A stretch of 64,000 nt of DNA from an uncultured Bacteroidales bacterium (GCA_900545245.1 UQYV01000014.1:1-64000), one strand, 5' to 3'; positions 1-10,851 are shown, counted from the stretch's first letter. Made by a program: numbers and translations. The notes: generated by a model from the sequence alone, not told the origin.

Positions 1-85
1 ATTGAATCGCATTTGTTTTTAGTATTTGCGAGTCAACCTTTTTCAGGGAAAGACATCGGCAATGTTTTCCGCCGGATATCTTTTA

Positions 86-93
86 CAAAAGTA
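86..93 (-). promoter_or_regulatory. Candidate leftward -7 promoter box
   Basis: The reverse strand reads TACTTTTG, which fits the Bacteroidetes -7 consensus TAnnTTTG. It points leftward out of the window, so it would serve a gene beyond the left edge. No upstream -33 element was confirmed. Confidence 0.35.
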
Positions 94-101
94 GACATTT
101 T

Positions 102-332
102 TCAACTTTTTCCAGAGATTTCTTCTTCAAAAGTTGACAAGCCCTTGCAATTGTCCTGGTTATCAGCGTATTGCCTTCGTTTCTGGACGAACTTCGGCTC
201 GGAGGTAAGTGTCCTGCCCTCAAAAGTATTCTTCTTGGGCAGTTCTACCTTGTAGTAGCGTTTCCGGTAGTTCTCCGGAGTGTCGTAGCCGATGGCGAAG
301 CATGGCCGTTGGGTGTTGTGTAGCACAAGATA
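102..332 (-). pseudogene. C-terminal remnant of an IS3-family-like transposase
   Basis: The reverse strand reads an 'HNTQRP...GYDTPENYRKRYYK' stretch followed by 'EPKFVQKRR'. This resembles the end of IS3/IS150-type DDE transposases (NTQRP..LGYxTP), which nick and join insertion-sequence ends. Only about 75 codons remain. No catalytic D-D-E part is present, and the sequence to the right (333-416) shows nothing recognisable, so this is a broken insertion sequence. The family assignment rests on the NTQRP/GY.TP pattern only. Confidence 0.5.
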
Positions 333-416
333 ATTGGTTTGCACGAAAAAAGTGCAAAAATCACGAAAATTTGCACAAAAAAGATGCATCCAGTCTTAAA
401 TGACCTTCCCTGTGAG

Positions 417-818
417 CTATGACTCTACTATGACTCCTGCGGGTTCGTCAAAATAATCTGGGTGCTCTTTTTCGAACTGCTCCATATTTTCCCAAGCTTC
501 CCTATGCAGTTTATCTTCGAATTCGTTTTTGTGTTTGATGTCAACAACATGTCCTTGAGTGAATTCCTTCCACTCGTTATGCGTAATGTCAAGAACAGAC
601 CTCACACAAGTCTCCTCAAAACCGAGTTCGTATAATTTGCCAATGGTTTTAGTGAGTACGCAATCATCGGTTAAACCCTGTAGGTTGAGTTGGGCTTTAT
701 AGCCTTTTACAAAGCCTTCAATAAAGCCGACTGTTTGGCTCCAAGTCCAAGCGGCAATATAATCCATCTTCTTGACCTGCCTGCCTAATTCTAATAACTT
801 GTCCATAATTGTCTGCAT
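417..818 (-). CDS. Hypothetical protein, third gene of the AbiEii-type operon
   Basis: A 133-residue soluble protein with no signal peptide or membrane segment and no family I recognise. It is rich in charged residues, has several Trp/Tyr (for example 'AAWTWSQTVGFIEG'), and is probably mostly helical. It starts 6 bp after the stop codon of the AbiEii-type gene on the same strand, so it is almost certainly co-transcribed with the HTH and nucleotidyltransferase genes. It may be an accessory factor of that toxin-antitoxin-like unit or an unrelated passenger. An alternative start 12 bp further in (MDKLLELG) is possible. Confidence 0.7.
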   Translation of the reverse strand: MQTIMDKLLELGRQVKKMDYIAAWTWSQTVGFIEGFVKGYKAQLNLQGLTDDCVLTKTIGKLYELGFEETCVRSVLDITHNEWKEFTQGHVVDIKHKNEFEDKLHREAWENMEQFEKEHPDYFDEPAGVIVES

Positions 819-824
819 TGTTGT

Positions 825-1484
825 TTATTTATAATTCTTCACGGCATCAATAATATCGAGTTTTATTTCATCCCATTCCACCCTTTCGATACATATAGGT
901 TCAGGCCAATTTTCCGCTTCAGAAAAATCTGTCATCGCTGCCAATAAGAGATCTTCATTATGTTCCCACGGGTATCGTTCATTATGAAGCTTGAACATTT
1001 CATTGAGGTCGCGGTTTTCCATAAGTTTATGTATGTCCCAGAAATCTTTTTTGCGTCCGCCTCTTGAGATTGTGTCGATTTTCATAGCAACAATGTCATC
1101 TATACTTGCCAGTCTTATCCCATCAATTATTTCCGGTTCTCGTATGAACGGATCTGTGTACATAAGGTCTAGCTTGATGCATTCGTCTTTTGATTCCCCA
1201 ATGTAATAGCTCCTGCCAAAACTTATAATCTCTGTCTTGTCCGGTTTCTCAAAATATGAATACTTGCCTTTTAGAAAAGATTCGAATGCCTCGTAGTCGA
1301 GACTTCCATACTGGGCATCGCTAAAGAGGTCAATGTCAACGGAAAGTCTGTGCCCTAATCTGAGACTGAGATTCGTGCCGCCAACAAGCAGAAATGGTTG
1401 GAATAGAGCTTCTTTCATCAGTTGATGAAGCGTGTTCCGTAAAAGTGGCGTGACGGTTCCATAATTCAATAATGAGGTGCTCAT
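825..1484 (-). CDS. Nucleotidyltransferase, AbiEii/toxin type IV family
   Basis: A 219-residue protein with the hallmarks of the AbiEii/AbiGii toxin family of polymerase-beta-fold nucleotidyltransferases: 'LVGGTNLSLRLGHRLSVDID' near residues 32-51 (GG..L....H....D.D metal-binding motif), a later Asp in 'IKLDLMY', and the 'KIDTISRGGRKKDFWDI' motif around residues 135-151. Family members act as toxins by transferring nucleotides to RNA or other targets, usually neutralised by a DNA-binding partner. Its ATG directly follows the TAG of the upstream HTH gene (no gap), which predicts translational coupling. This fits a type IV toxin-antitoxin or abortive-infection module. Target and toxicity are inferred from family only. 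Confidence 0.88.
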   Translation of the reverse strand: MSTSLLNYGTVTPLLRNTLHQLMKEALFQPFLLVGGTNLSLRLGHRLSVDIDLFSDAQYGSLDYEAFESFLKGKYSYFEKPDKTEIISFGRSYYIGESKDECIKLDLMYTDPFIREPEIIDGIRLASIDDIVAMKIDTISRGGRKKDFWDIHKLMENRDLNEMFKLHNERYPWEHNEDLLLAAMTDFSEAENWPEPICIERVEWDEIKLDIIDAVKNYK

Positions 1485-1973
1485 CTATGAGTGGATTTTG
1501 TATTTGTCCTGATTCCTATATTTTTCAAGATCAGAGGGACTTATTTTGTAGAATCTTCTTATTTCATTTATTTCTTCCTTAGTTCCACGTTCAAGAACTC
1601 TTCCGATGACATATTTCTTATATGTTCCCCAGTCAATCCGCTCAAAATCGGTATCCCAAAATAGGATTTTCCTTATGTTTGGAACGCCGTACACTGTTTC
1701 TGATGCTTTCTGCGCCTTGTGTTGGGCTATGTCATAAAAAGTCTGTAGAGTAAGAAGAAAACCTTCTTCATACCCCAAGGCTTCATCTATTTTTATCGCC
1801 ATTTCAATTGTAAGCCGGCGCCGTCCTGTTATTACAGCGTTGAGCGTCTGGCTGTGCTCGTGTATGGACTCGGCAAACCTTCTTTGGCTTAATTTCCTTC
1901 GCTTCAACTCGCGACTGATTATCTTTCCGGGGTGAATCCCTTTCAGCATCTGAATATCTGGTGTCATACGCAT
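1485..1973 (-). CDS. XRE/HigA-type helix-turn-helix antitoxin-like regulator
   Basis: A 162-residue protein. The N-terminal part ('GIHPGKIISRELKRRKLSQR', then 'FAESIHEHSQTLNAVITGRR') is a HigA/VapI-style XRE helix-turn-helix. The C-terminal ~75 residues form a second domain of unknown fold containing 'ILFWDTDFERIDW', seen in regulators paired with AbiEii toxins. It is followed without gap by the AbiEii-type gene, so it is probably the cognate antitoxin and autorepressor. I place the start at the ATG at 1973 because the -7 box lies at 2005-1998. An in-frame TTG at 1988 would fall about at the transcription start, and a further ATG at 1967 is also possible. Confidence 0.8.
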   Translation of the reverse strand: MRMTPDIQMLKGIHPGKIISRELKRRKLSQRRFAESIHEHSQTLNAVITGRRRLTIEMAIKIDEALGYEEGFLLTLQTFYDIAQHKAQKASETVYGVPNIRKILFWDTDFERIDWGTYKKYVIGRVLERGTKEEINEIRRFYKISPSDLEKYRNQDKYKIHS

Positions 1974-1977
1974 CGAT

Positions 1978-2005
1978 TTTGCAAACAAATCTGTTTACAA
2001 AAATA
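1978..2005 (-). promoter_or_regulatory. Promoter -7 box overlapping a palindromic operator
   Basis: TTTGCAAACA (1978-1987) and TGTTTACAAA (1992-2001) form an inverted repeat with 10-bp arms, one mismatch and a 4-bp centre. On the reverse strand the -7 box TATTTTTG occupies 2005-1998 and shares four bases with one arm. A dimeric HTH protein bound here would block the promoter, so this is the likely autoregulatory operator of the antitoxin-toxin operon. Confidence 0.65.
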
Positions 2006-2097
2006 GGAAGTTTCATTGGTATTCCCAAATCTTTTATCCCATTTCCGAGAAATTGTGACTAAAAAGAACCGGCTGAAAACTATAATTCACAAAAAGA

Positions 2098-2217
2098 GAG
2101 GGTGAACAAAAAGTCTTCTGTTCACCCTCCTACGGACTTCCTAACCCCCGCAGACTGACGTCTGCGACCCCTATTAGAGGTATTTCGCGCCTCCGGTGCG
2201 GTCCCTTCGGGACTTTG
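2098..2217. repeat. Dispersed intergenic repeat, family 1, copy 1
   Basis: About 120 bp, closely matched in reverse orientation at 42956-43079 and in a 20-bp truncated copy at 22161-22180. It contains several hairpins: a perfect 11-bp stem (2098-2108 with 2119-2129), CGCAGAC/GTCTGCG-type arms, and CCCCTA/TAGaGG. The first stem followed by CTCTTTTTG on the reverse strand can serve as the terminator of the rubredoxin gene. The remaining sequence to 2252 shows no gene. Confidence 0.75.
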
Positions 2218-2252
2218 GGGCCAGCGTCTCTTTCTGTAAGTGTTAAGACCCG

Positions 2253-2432
2253 TTAGTTTTCAGGGTACTCGGCGAAGTCAGATTTGGAGGCTCCGCAGAC
2301 CGGGCATTTCCAATTGTTCGGGATGTCTTTGAATGGAGTTCCGGGGGCTATGCCGCCTTCGGGGTCACCTTCAGCCGGGTCGTAAATCCATCCGCAGCGA
2401 AGGCATTCGTACTTTGAGTCCTTTGTGGCCAT
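2253..2432 (-). CDS. Rubredoxin
   Basis: A 59-residue protein with the two CxxCG iron-binding knuckles: 'YECLRCGWIYDPAEGD' (residues 8-23) and 'WKCPVCGASKSDF' (41-53). The conserved spacer 'GGIAPGTPFKDIP' fits rubredoxin length and order. It binds a single Fe(Cys)4 centre and carries one electron in the cytoplasm, typically to peroxide- or oxygen-detoxifying enzymes in anaerobes. It lies 133 bp downstream of uvrB on the same strand. The ATG is the first residue of the conserved reading frame. Identification is firm; its partner enzyme is not in the window. Confidence 0.95.
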   Translation of the reverse strand: MATKDSKYECLRCGWIYDPAEGDPEGGIAPGTPFKDIPNNWKCPVCGASKSDFAEYPEN

Positions 2433-2565
2433 AAGCTTTGTGGTTTAAATGTTACATACACAACGTCCTGATGTCCAGGATATTGCTACGTGTGCAACTC
2501 CCGTGCCTAATCCGTTTCAATAAAAACAAAAAACCAGCAAAACATCCAACGCAGCAGATGCGTCC

Positions 2566-4860
<2,295 letters not shown>

Positions 4861-5028
4861 TGTTTTGAATATCTTTTTGGTCTATATGTTTTTTCTCATC
4901 GGTCACATACTCCCGGTATGCTCCCTCTTCCAAAAATCATCTATCCTCAAAAATCTTATTCAAAAATCTATGGTGATTTTCTCTTGGAATTTCTGAATTT
5001 GATATTGAGTATGTTGTTGTACAATGTG
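4861..5028. other. Intergenic region upstream of uvrB
   Basis: AT-rich leader between rmlB and uvrB, both on the reverse strand. It contains an inverted repeat CATAC-5 nt-GTATG near 4905-4919. Several TTTTTG runs resemble weak -7 boxes, but none matches TAnnTTTG exactly on the reverse strand. Confidence 0.3.
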
Positions 5029-6174
5029 TTATCTTTGTGAGTACATCTGTTCGTAGTAGCGTAGGTAGTCGCCTGAAGTGACATTGTCCATCCATTCCTG
5101 GTTGTCGAGGTACCACCTCACTGTCTTCTCGATGCCCTCCTCGAACTGCAGCGATGGTTCCCAGCCGAGTTCCCTCTGGAGTTTCGTGGAGTCGATGGCA
5201 TAGCGGGCATCGTGTCCGAGGCGGTCGGTGACATATGTTATGAGATTCATGTCCTCGCCCTCAGCGCGTCCGAGCAGCCGGTCCACCGTGTTGATGACCA
5301 CCTTTATGATGTCGATGTTCTTCCATTCGTTGAAACCTCCGATGTTGTAGGTTTCGGCCACTCGCCCGCGATGAAAAATCAGATCAATCGCCCTTGCATG
5401 GTCCTCGACGAAGAGCCAGTCACGCACATTTTCTCCCTTTCCGTAGACCGGGAGCGGCCGGCGGTGACGTATGTTGTTGATGAACAGGGGTATGAGTTTC
5501 TCCGGAAACTGATAGGGGCCATAGTTGTTCGAGCAGTTGGTCACGATCGTCGGCATGCCGTAGGTGTCGTGGAACGCTCGTACGAGATGGTCTGACGATG
5601 CCTTGGATGCGGAATATGGCGAGTGCGGGTTATATTTCGTCGCCTCGCGGAAAAAATCTTCACCATATGCGAGATGGTGGCTGCCCGATGACGCCTTTGT
5701 CGAAAACGGCGGTTCTATGCCTTCCGGGTGAGTCATCGCGAGCGCCCCGTAGACCTCATCCGTTGAAATGTGGTAGAAAAGCTTGCCTTCGTAGCCTTCA
5801 GAGAGCGATTCCCAATAGAGCTTTGCCGCCTGAAGCAACGCCAGCGTGCCCATGACATTAGTTCTTGCGAATGTGAAAGGATCTTTTATGGACCGGTCCA
5901 CATGACTTTCTGCCGCGAGGTGAATGATGCCGTCAATGTGTTCCTCTCTCATCAGACCGCATATCCCTTCGAAGTCGCAGATGTCCATCCTCACGAATCT
6001 GTAGTTGGGACGACCTTCGACATCACGCAGATTGGCGAGATTGCCGGCGTAGGTCAGCTTATCGACGTTAATTATCTTATATTCAGGATATTTATTGACG
6101 AAAAGTCGCACTACGTGGCTTCCGATGAACCCGGCGCCTCCCGTTATCATTATTGTTTTGGCTGTGCTTGACAT
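5029..6174 (-). CDS. rfbB: dTDP-glucose 4,6-dehydratase
   Basis: A 381-residue short-chain dehydrogenase/reductase. It shows the NAD-binding 'GGAGFIGSHVVR' near residue 12, the catalytic 'YSASKASSDHLVRA' (Tyr-xxx-Lys), 'HISTDEVYG', and the sugar-binding 'NNYGPYQFPEKLIPL'. It converts dTDP-glucose to dTDP-4-keto-6-deoxyglucose, the second step of dTDP-L-rhamnose synthesis. It is the last gene of a leftward polysaccharide operon (glycosyltransferase, glf, rmlC, rmlA, rmlD, rmlB), 32 bp after rmlD. A short insert near residues 165-185 ('GSHHLAYGEDFFREATK') is common in Bacteroidetes versions. Confidence 0.95.
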   Translation of the reverse strand: MSSTAKTIMITGGAGFIGSHVVRLFVNKYPEYKIINVDKLTYAGNLANLRDVEGRPNYRFVRMDICDFEGICGLMREEHIDGIIHLAAESHVDRSIKDPFTFARTNVMGTLALLQAAKLYWESLSEGYEGKLFYHISTDEVYGALAMTHPEGIEPPFSTKASSGSHHLAYGEDFFREATKYNPHSPYSASKASSDHLVRAFHDTYGMPTIVTNCSNNYGPYQFPEKLIPLFINNIRHRRPLPVYGKGENVRDWLFVEDHARAIDLIFHRGRVAETYNIGGFNEWKNIDIIKVVINTVDRLLGRAEGEDMNLITYVTDRLGHDARYAIDSTKLQRELGWEPSLQFEEGIEKTVRWYLDNQEWMDNVTSGDYLRYYEQMYSQR

Positions 6175-6206
6175 GTCCTTAGTATTTTCGATATGTTGTT
6201 ATATCA

Positions 6207-7163
6207 TCATTCGGTTTGCAAAAGGTTTGCGATGCACCGTTTGAGCGAATCCGTCCAATAAGGTATCTTCAGACCGAATGTCTCCTTAATCTTCGTCTTG
6301 TCGAGAACGGAATATGGCGGACGCTTCACCGGACTCGGAAACTCGTCGCTGTGGCAGGGGAGCACGTCGCAACCGGTGTTTCCGGCATATTCCGCAGTCA
6401 TCTTCGCGAAATCGAACCATGAGCACACACCCTCGTTGCTGAAATGATAAATACCTGTCTTTGAATATGATGCCGGAGTATCTGCCGCAGCCTTCCCTCC
6501 GTCTGTGCTTCCGTTCCCGCTAAGGCGTTCTTCCTTCCAGTCCGAAAGCACGGCCTCAATCGCCCTTGCCAAATCCAGCGCGTAGGTCGGAGTTCCCGCC
6601 TGGTCGAAGACCACCTTAATCTCGGGTTTGGAGGCGGTGAGCGCCATCATCGTCTTGCAGAAATTCTTCCCGAATTCGGAGTAGAGCCACGCGGTACGAA
6701 GAATCACCCAGTCTCCGCCGACTGCCCGAATCCGCTCCTCTCCGTGGAGTTTTGTGAGTCCGTACACTCCCGTAGGCGTTCCCCTCTGCTCCTCCCGGCA
6801 CGGCACATTGTATGGCTCCTTCCCGAACACATAGTCCGTGGAAATCTGCACCATAAGCCCTCCGGTCTCCTTCATCGCCATAGCGAGATTCTCCGGAGCA
6901 ACGGCGTTCAACCGCTCCGCCGTTTCAAAGTTCGACTCCGCAGCGTCAACGTTTGTGTATGCCGCACAATTCACAATGGCCTCAATCCCATATTCCTTCA
7001 CCGCGCATCTCACTGCACCCAGGTCCGTTATGTCCAAAAACGTAGTCTCGACGCCCTCCGGCATCACGACGTCCGTGAACACATATCTGTCGCCGCTCTC
7101 TTTTGCGACTATGCGCATCTCATTGCCCAACTGACCGTTGGCTCCTGTCACAAGTATGTTCAT
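6207..7163 (-). CDS. rfbD: dTDP-4-dehydrorhamnose reductase
   Basis: A 318-residue SDR protein with the N-terminal nucleotide-binding 'MNILVTGANGQLGNEMR', 'NCAAYTNVDAAE', 'ISTDYVFG' and the Tyr-xxx-Lys motif in 'GVYGLTKLHGE'. It reduces dTDP-4-keto-L-rhamnose with NADPH to dTDP-L-rhamnose, the last step of the pathway. It follows rmlA by 18 bp. A loop near residues 208-230 ('GNGSTDGGKAAADTP') is longer than in many homologues but keeps the frame. Assignment is firm from motifs and neighbours. Confidence 0.93.
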   Translation of the reverse strand: MNILVTGANGQLGNEMRIVAKESGDRYVFTDVVMPEGVETTFLDITDLGAVRCAVKEYGIEAIVNCAAYTNVDAAESNFETAERLNAVAPENLAMAMKETGGLMVQISTDYVFGKEPYNVPCREEQRGTPTGVYGLTKLHGEERIRAVGGDWVILRTAWLYSEFGKNFCKTMMALTASKPEIKVVFDQAGTPTYALDLARAIEAVLSDWKEERLSGNGSTDGGKAAADTPASYSKTGIYHFSNEGVCSWFDFAKMTAEYAGNTGCDVLPCHSDEFPSPVKRPPYSVLDKTKIKETFGLKIPYWTDSLKRCIANLLQTE

Positions 7164-7181
7164 AATTCAACCGCAAATATT

Positions 7182-8087
7182 TCAGTCCAGATTGAAGTCC
7201 CCTCTCTGCTTCACCTCATCGATGACCCGGAGAAGGTAGCGGCCATATTCGTTCTTCATCATCGGCGCCACCACCTCGCGCATCTTCGCCTCGTCAATCC
7301 AGCCCTTTCGGTAGGCGATTTCTTCGAGGCAGCCGATTTTCAGCCCCTGCCTCTTCTCGATGACCTCGATGAATGTCGACGCTTCGGAAAGGCTGTCGTG
7401 AGTGCCGGTGTCGAGCCACGCGAATCCGCGTCCGAGAGAGCGGACCTTCAGCGTCCCATCCTCAAGAAACCGCTGGTTCACGGTTGTAATTTCCAGTTCG
7501 CCGCGTGCCGAGGGAGTGATTCCTTTTGCGATTTCCACAACTTTGTTCGGGTAGAAATAGAGTCCGACCACAGCGTAGTTTGACTTCGGATGCTCGGGCT
7601 TCTCCTCAATGGAAAGACACTTTCCATTCCTGTCAAACTCCGCCACCCCGTATCTCTGTGGATCGGACACCCAGTAGCCGAATACCGTCGCCTTGCCATC
7701 GTTTTCCGCATCCGAGACCGCAGAGCGCAACAGTTCCACGAATCCGTTGCCGTGGAAGATGTTGTCTCCGAGCACGAGGCAGACGCTGTCGTCACCGATG
7801 AACTCTTCTCCGATTATGAACGCCTGCGCGAGCCCGTCCGGAGAGGGCTGCTCCGCATAGCTGAACTTCACTCCGTAGTCGCTCCCGTCGCCGAGAAGCC
7901 TTTTGAATCCCGGCAGGTCGAGCGGGGTGGATATTATCAATATCTCCCGTATTCCTGCACGCATGAGCGTCGAGATCGGGTAGTAAATCATCGGCTTGTC
8001 AAAAATCGGAAGCATCTGCTTGCTCACTCCCTTTGTTATGGGATAGAGCCGCGTGCCGGAGCCTCCTGCGAGAACTATGCCTTTCAT
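7182..8087 (-). CDS. rfbA: Glucose-1-phosphate thymidylyltransferase
   Basis: A 301-residue sugar-nucleotidyltransferase that makes dTDP-glucose from dTTP and glucose-1-phosphate, the first rhamnose-pathway step. It begins 'MKGIVLAGGSGTRLYPITKG', the classic nucleotide-binding signature, followed by 'SKQMLPIFDKPMIYYP', 'LGDNIFHG', 'VEEKP'-type 'SIEEKPEHPKSN' and 'WLDTGTHDSL'. Length is typical of RmlA. It lies between rmlC (61 bp upstream) and rmlD in the same operon. Confidence 0.96.
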   Translation of the reverse strand: MKGIVLAGGSGTRLYPITKGVSKQMLPIFDKPMIYYPISTLMRAGIREILIISTPLDLPGFKRLLGDGSDYGVKFSYAEQPSPDGLAQAFIIGEEFIGDDSVCLVLGDNIFHGNGFVELLRSAVSDAENDGKATVFGYWVSDPQRYGVAEFDRNGKCLSIEEKPEHPKSNYAVVGLYFYPNKVVEIAKGITPSARGELEITTVNQRFLEDGTLKVRSLGRGFAWLDTGTHDSLSEASTFIEVIEKRQGLKIGCLEEIAYRKGWIDEAKMREVVAPMMKNEYGRYLLRVIDEVKQRGDFNLD

Positions 8088-8148
8088 AATCTATATACTC
8101 CCAGTTTTAAAACCAATTCTTTCTTGGATAAAAGGGGATGACCGCTTT

Positions 8149-8679
8149 TTATTCGCCCCGTCCATTTTTCTTATCCTTCTCGGATATAATAACCTTATCC
8201 ACTGGAATCCTCCAGTCAATCCCCAAAGCCGGATCATCCCAGGCAATAGCCCCTTCATACTCCGGAGCATAAAAATTGTCACATTTATATTGAAACACAG
8301 CCTCTTCCGACAGAACAGAGAATCCGTGGGCAAATCCTTTCGGTATGAAAAGCTGCCTGTGGTTATCTTCCGAGAGTTCGACGGCCACATGTTTCCCGAA
8401 GGTAGGGGAGCCCTCTCGGATGTCCACCGCCACGTCAAGCACTTTGCCTTTCACCACTCTCACAAGTTTGCTCTGCTCAAAAGGGGGCTTCTGGAAATGG
8501 AGCCCGCGAATCACCCCATAGCAGGACTTGCTTTCGTTGTCCTGCACGAAATTGACCTCACCCACCAGAGAATTGAAGTCCCTCTGCGAGTATGACTCGA
8601 AAAAATATCCCCTGCTGTCTCCGAAAACCTTCGGTTCGATGATTACAACTCCTTCTATATCAGTCTTGATAATGTTCAT
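8149..8679 (-). CDS. rfbC: dTDP-4-dehydrorhamnose 3,5-epimerase
   Basis: A 176-residue cupin-fold epimerase. Signatures are 'PKVFGDSRGYFFESY', 'QDNESKSCYGVIRGLHFQ' with the catalytic His, 'RVVKGKVLDVAVDIR', and 'PKGFAHGFSVLS'. It epimerises C3 and C5 of dTDP-4-keto-6-deoxyglucose. I use the ATG at 8679 rather than the in-frame GTG at 8685, since it is preceded by a GAGTGGAT stretch. It sits in the polysaccharide operon between glf and rmlA. Confidence 0.94.
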   Translation of the reverse strand: MNIIKTDIEGVVIIEPKVFGDSRGYFFESYSQRDFNSLVGEVNFVQDNESKSCYGVIRGLHFQKPPFEQSKLVRVVKGKVLDVAVDIREGSPTFGKHVAVELSEDNHRQLFIPKGFAHGFSVLSEEAVFQYKCDNFYAPEYEGAIAWDDPALGIDWRIPVDKVIISEKDKKNGRGE

Positions 8680-8750
8680 ATCCACTCACAATTCTCGTAT
8701 GCCCTTGAGTTTTCATCGAAATGTCAAAAGGGATGCCGAAACCATCAGAT

Positions 8751-9857
8751 TCAGAACTCTTCGCACTCCATTACTTTCCCGATGACATGGTGCATGTCGT
8801 AATATTTGTACTCGGCGAGCCTGCCTCCGAAAATCACTCCGGTTTCCTTGTCCGCAAGTTCTTTGTATTTGAGATACAAGGAGTTGTTCCTCTGGTCATT
8901 GATAGGGTAGTATGGCTCGCTGCCGTCCTTCCATTCGGATGAGAACTCTTTGGAAATCACTGTCTTAGACTGCTTGCCGAATTCGAAATGCTTGTGCTCG
9001 ATGATTCTGGTCCATGGGGTCTCGGCATCGGTGTAGTTCATCACAGCCACTCCCTGATAGTTTTCGCAGTCAAGAACAGAATGCTCGAATCTTACCGTTC
9101 TGTACTCCAGTTTTCCGAATCTATAGTCGAAATATCTGTCCACAGGTCCTGTGAAAACGAGTTTTTCCGCCAACGAGTTCCAATGTTCCCTGTCGTCGAA
9201 ATAGTCGACTCCGGTGCGGCATTCTGTACCTTCGAGCATCTTGTCAATCAACTTGTTATATCCTCCGACGGGCACTCCCTGGAAGGTGTCGTTGAAGTAG
9301 TTGTTGTCGAATGTGAAACGGACAGGCAGCCTTCTGATAATTGACGCCGGAAGTTCCGTACATTTACGCCCCCACTGCTTCTGGGTGTATCCCTTTATCA
9401 GAATCTCGTATATGTCCTTGCCTATCAGTGAAATAGCCTGCTCTTCAAGATTGCGTGGCTCTGTGATTCCGGCCTCCTCCCTTTGGCTCTGAATCTTTGC
9501 CTGAGCCTCCTCGGGGGTTACGACTCCCCAGAGCTTGTTGAAGGTGTTCATGTTGAAGGGAAGGTTGTAGAGCTGCCCCCTGTAGTTTGCGACCGGCGAG
9601 TTTACATAATTGTTGAATTCCACCAGCGAATTTACGAAGTTCCATATCTTCCGGTCGGAGGTGTGGAAAATATGTGCTCCGTATTTATGGACATTTATCC
9701 CCTCGACTTCTTCGCAATAGAGATTGCCTCCGAGGTGCTGCCTTTTGTCGATGACCAGACATTTCTTCCCGTTCTGTTTTGCGAAATATGCGAAACAGGC
9801 GCCATAAAGTCCCGCGCCGACAATCAGATAGTCATATTCTTTGCTTGAGTTTTTCAT
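8751..9857 (-). CDS. glf: UDP-galactopyranose mutase
   Basis: A 368-residue flavoprotein. It has the FAD-binding 'YLIVGAGLYGACFAYFAK' near the N-terminus, 'GGNLYCEEVEGINVHKYGAH', 'GYTQKQWG', and the C-terminal 'FGGRLAEYKYYDMHHVIG' that closes the FAD site. It interconverts UDP-galactopyranose and UDP-galactofuranose, giving galactofuranose for capsule or LPS. Its ATG is one base after the upstream glycosyltransferase stop codon, so the two are coupled. Its presence beside the rhamnose genes predicts a surface glycan containing rhamnose and galactofuranose (inference). Confidence 0.96.
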   Translation of the reverse strand: MKNSSKEYDYLIVGAGLYGACFAYFAKQNGKKCLVIDKRQHLGGNLYCEEVEGINVHKYGAHIFHTSDRKIWNFVNSLVEFNNYVNSPVANYRGQLYNLPFNMNTFNKLWGVVTPEEAQAKIQSQREEAGITEPRNLEEQAISLIGKDIYEILIKGYTQKQWGRKCTELPASIIRRLPVRFTFDNNYFNDTFQGVPVGGYNKLIDKMLEGTECRTGVDYFDDREHWNSLAEKLVFTGPVDRYFDYRFGKLEYRTVRFEHSVLDCENYQGVAVMNYTDAETPWTRIIEHKHFEFGKQSKTVISKEFSSEWKDGSEPYYPINDQRNNSLYLKYKELADKETGVIFGGRLAEYKYYDMHHVIGKVMECEEF

Positions 9858-9858
9858 A

Positions 9859-10851
9859 CTAAACTTGTTTTGAGAAATAGTAGACCCAAGGGCAATGAGC
9901 CACCATCCACAGGCGGAAACGCCGTCCGCTTGAGAATACGTCCTTTGTCATCTCTCCGTTTGCGAACCATTGCTTGGCTTCTTTTGACCATTGGCGGATG
10001 AACTCCCTTTTCTGCTTGTATGCCAGCCTCTTATAGTTCCATTTATAGCTGCCGAATGCCCGCATCGCCATTACGGGGCCAAGCTTCTTGCTGAGACCGT
10101 GACTATCTGCGAACCTTCTGATTTCCGCTTCCTCTTCGCAGACGCAGAATACCTTTCCTGTCGAGCTGACCGAGGAATTAGGGTTGATACGATAGTTGTG
10201 GAGGTATTCTCTTATCACCATCATCCTCTGCGTCATGCAGTAGACTTTGAATGCGAATGCCGTGTCCTGATAGCTTGCTCCCGGGGTTTCGAGAAATCTG
10301 ATTCCGTTGTTGTCCAGAAGGTCCCTGCGGTACAGTCCGGCCCAGATAGACGGCTGAATGTAGAATATGCATTTCTGTTCCAGAGGCTTGAACACCTCGC
10401 CGCATCTGTAGAGCCCGCAGTCTTCGAAATTCACGAACTCGCTTTCGCCCGTGACTTCGTTTATTGTCTTGAAAAGGCATCTGACATAGTCGAGATTATA
10501 TTTTTCAGCAGTTTCGTACAGCCTTTGGAACATGTTTTTCTCGATATAGTCGTCAGATTCGACGATTCCGACATATTTGCCCCTCGCACGGTCGAGCCCC
10601 ATATTCATGCTCGCTCCATATCCGCTGTTGGGTTTGTCGATGACGACGATTCTGCTGTCACGTTCCGCGAATTTCTGTATGATTCCGAGCGTCCCGTCTT
10701 TACTTCCGTCGTTGATGCAGATGATTTCCAAGTCGTCGAATGTCTGAGTCACAATGGATTCGAGGCATTGGTCAAGATATTTTTCGACATTGCAGCATGG
10801 TACCAGAATGGATATCGCGGGATTTTTCTCTATGTCTGATGTGTTTCCCAT
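9859..10851 (-). CDS. Family 2 glycosyltransferase
   Basis: A 330-residue GT2 enzyme (GT-A fold). It shows the N-terminal 'ISILVPCCNVEKYLDQCLES', then 'LEIICINDGSKDGTL', and a DxD-like 'GIVESDDYIE' for metal and nucleotide-sugar binding. A His/Tyr-rich C-terminal half is typical of capsule or LPS glycosyltransferases. It is probably cytoplasmic at the inner membrane. I place the start at the ATG at 10851 because a -7 box (TAAATTTG, 10907-10900) lies just upstream. It is the first gene of the leftward polysaccharide operon. Donor and acceptor sugars cannot be told. Confidence 0.88.
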   Translation of the reverse strand: MGNTSDIEKNPAISILVPCCNVEKYLDQCLESIVTQTFDDLEIICINDGSKDGTLGIIQKFAERDSRIVVIDKPNSGYGASMNMGLDRARGKYVGIVESDDYIEKNMFQRLYETAEKYNLDYVRCLFKTINEVTGESEFVNFEDCGLYRCGEVFKPLEQKCIFYIQPSIWAGLYRRDLLDNNGIRFLETPGASYQDTAFAFKVYCMTQRMMVIREYLHNYRINPNSSVSSTGKVFCVCEEEAEIRRFADSHGLSKKLGPVMAMRAFGSYKWNYKRLAYKQKREFIRQWSKEAKQWFANGEMTKDVFSSGRRFRLWMVAHCPWVYYFSKQV

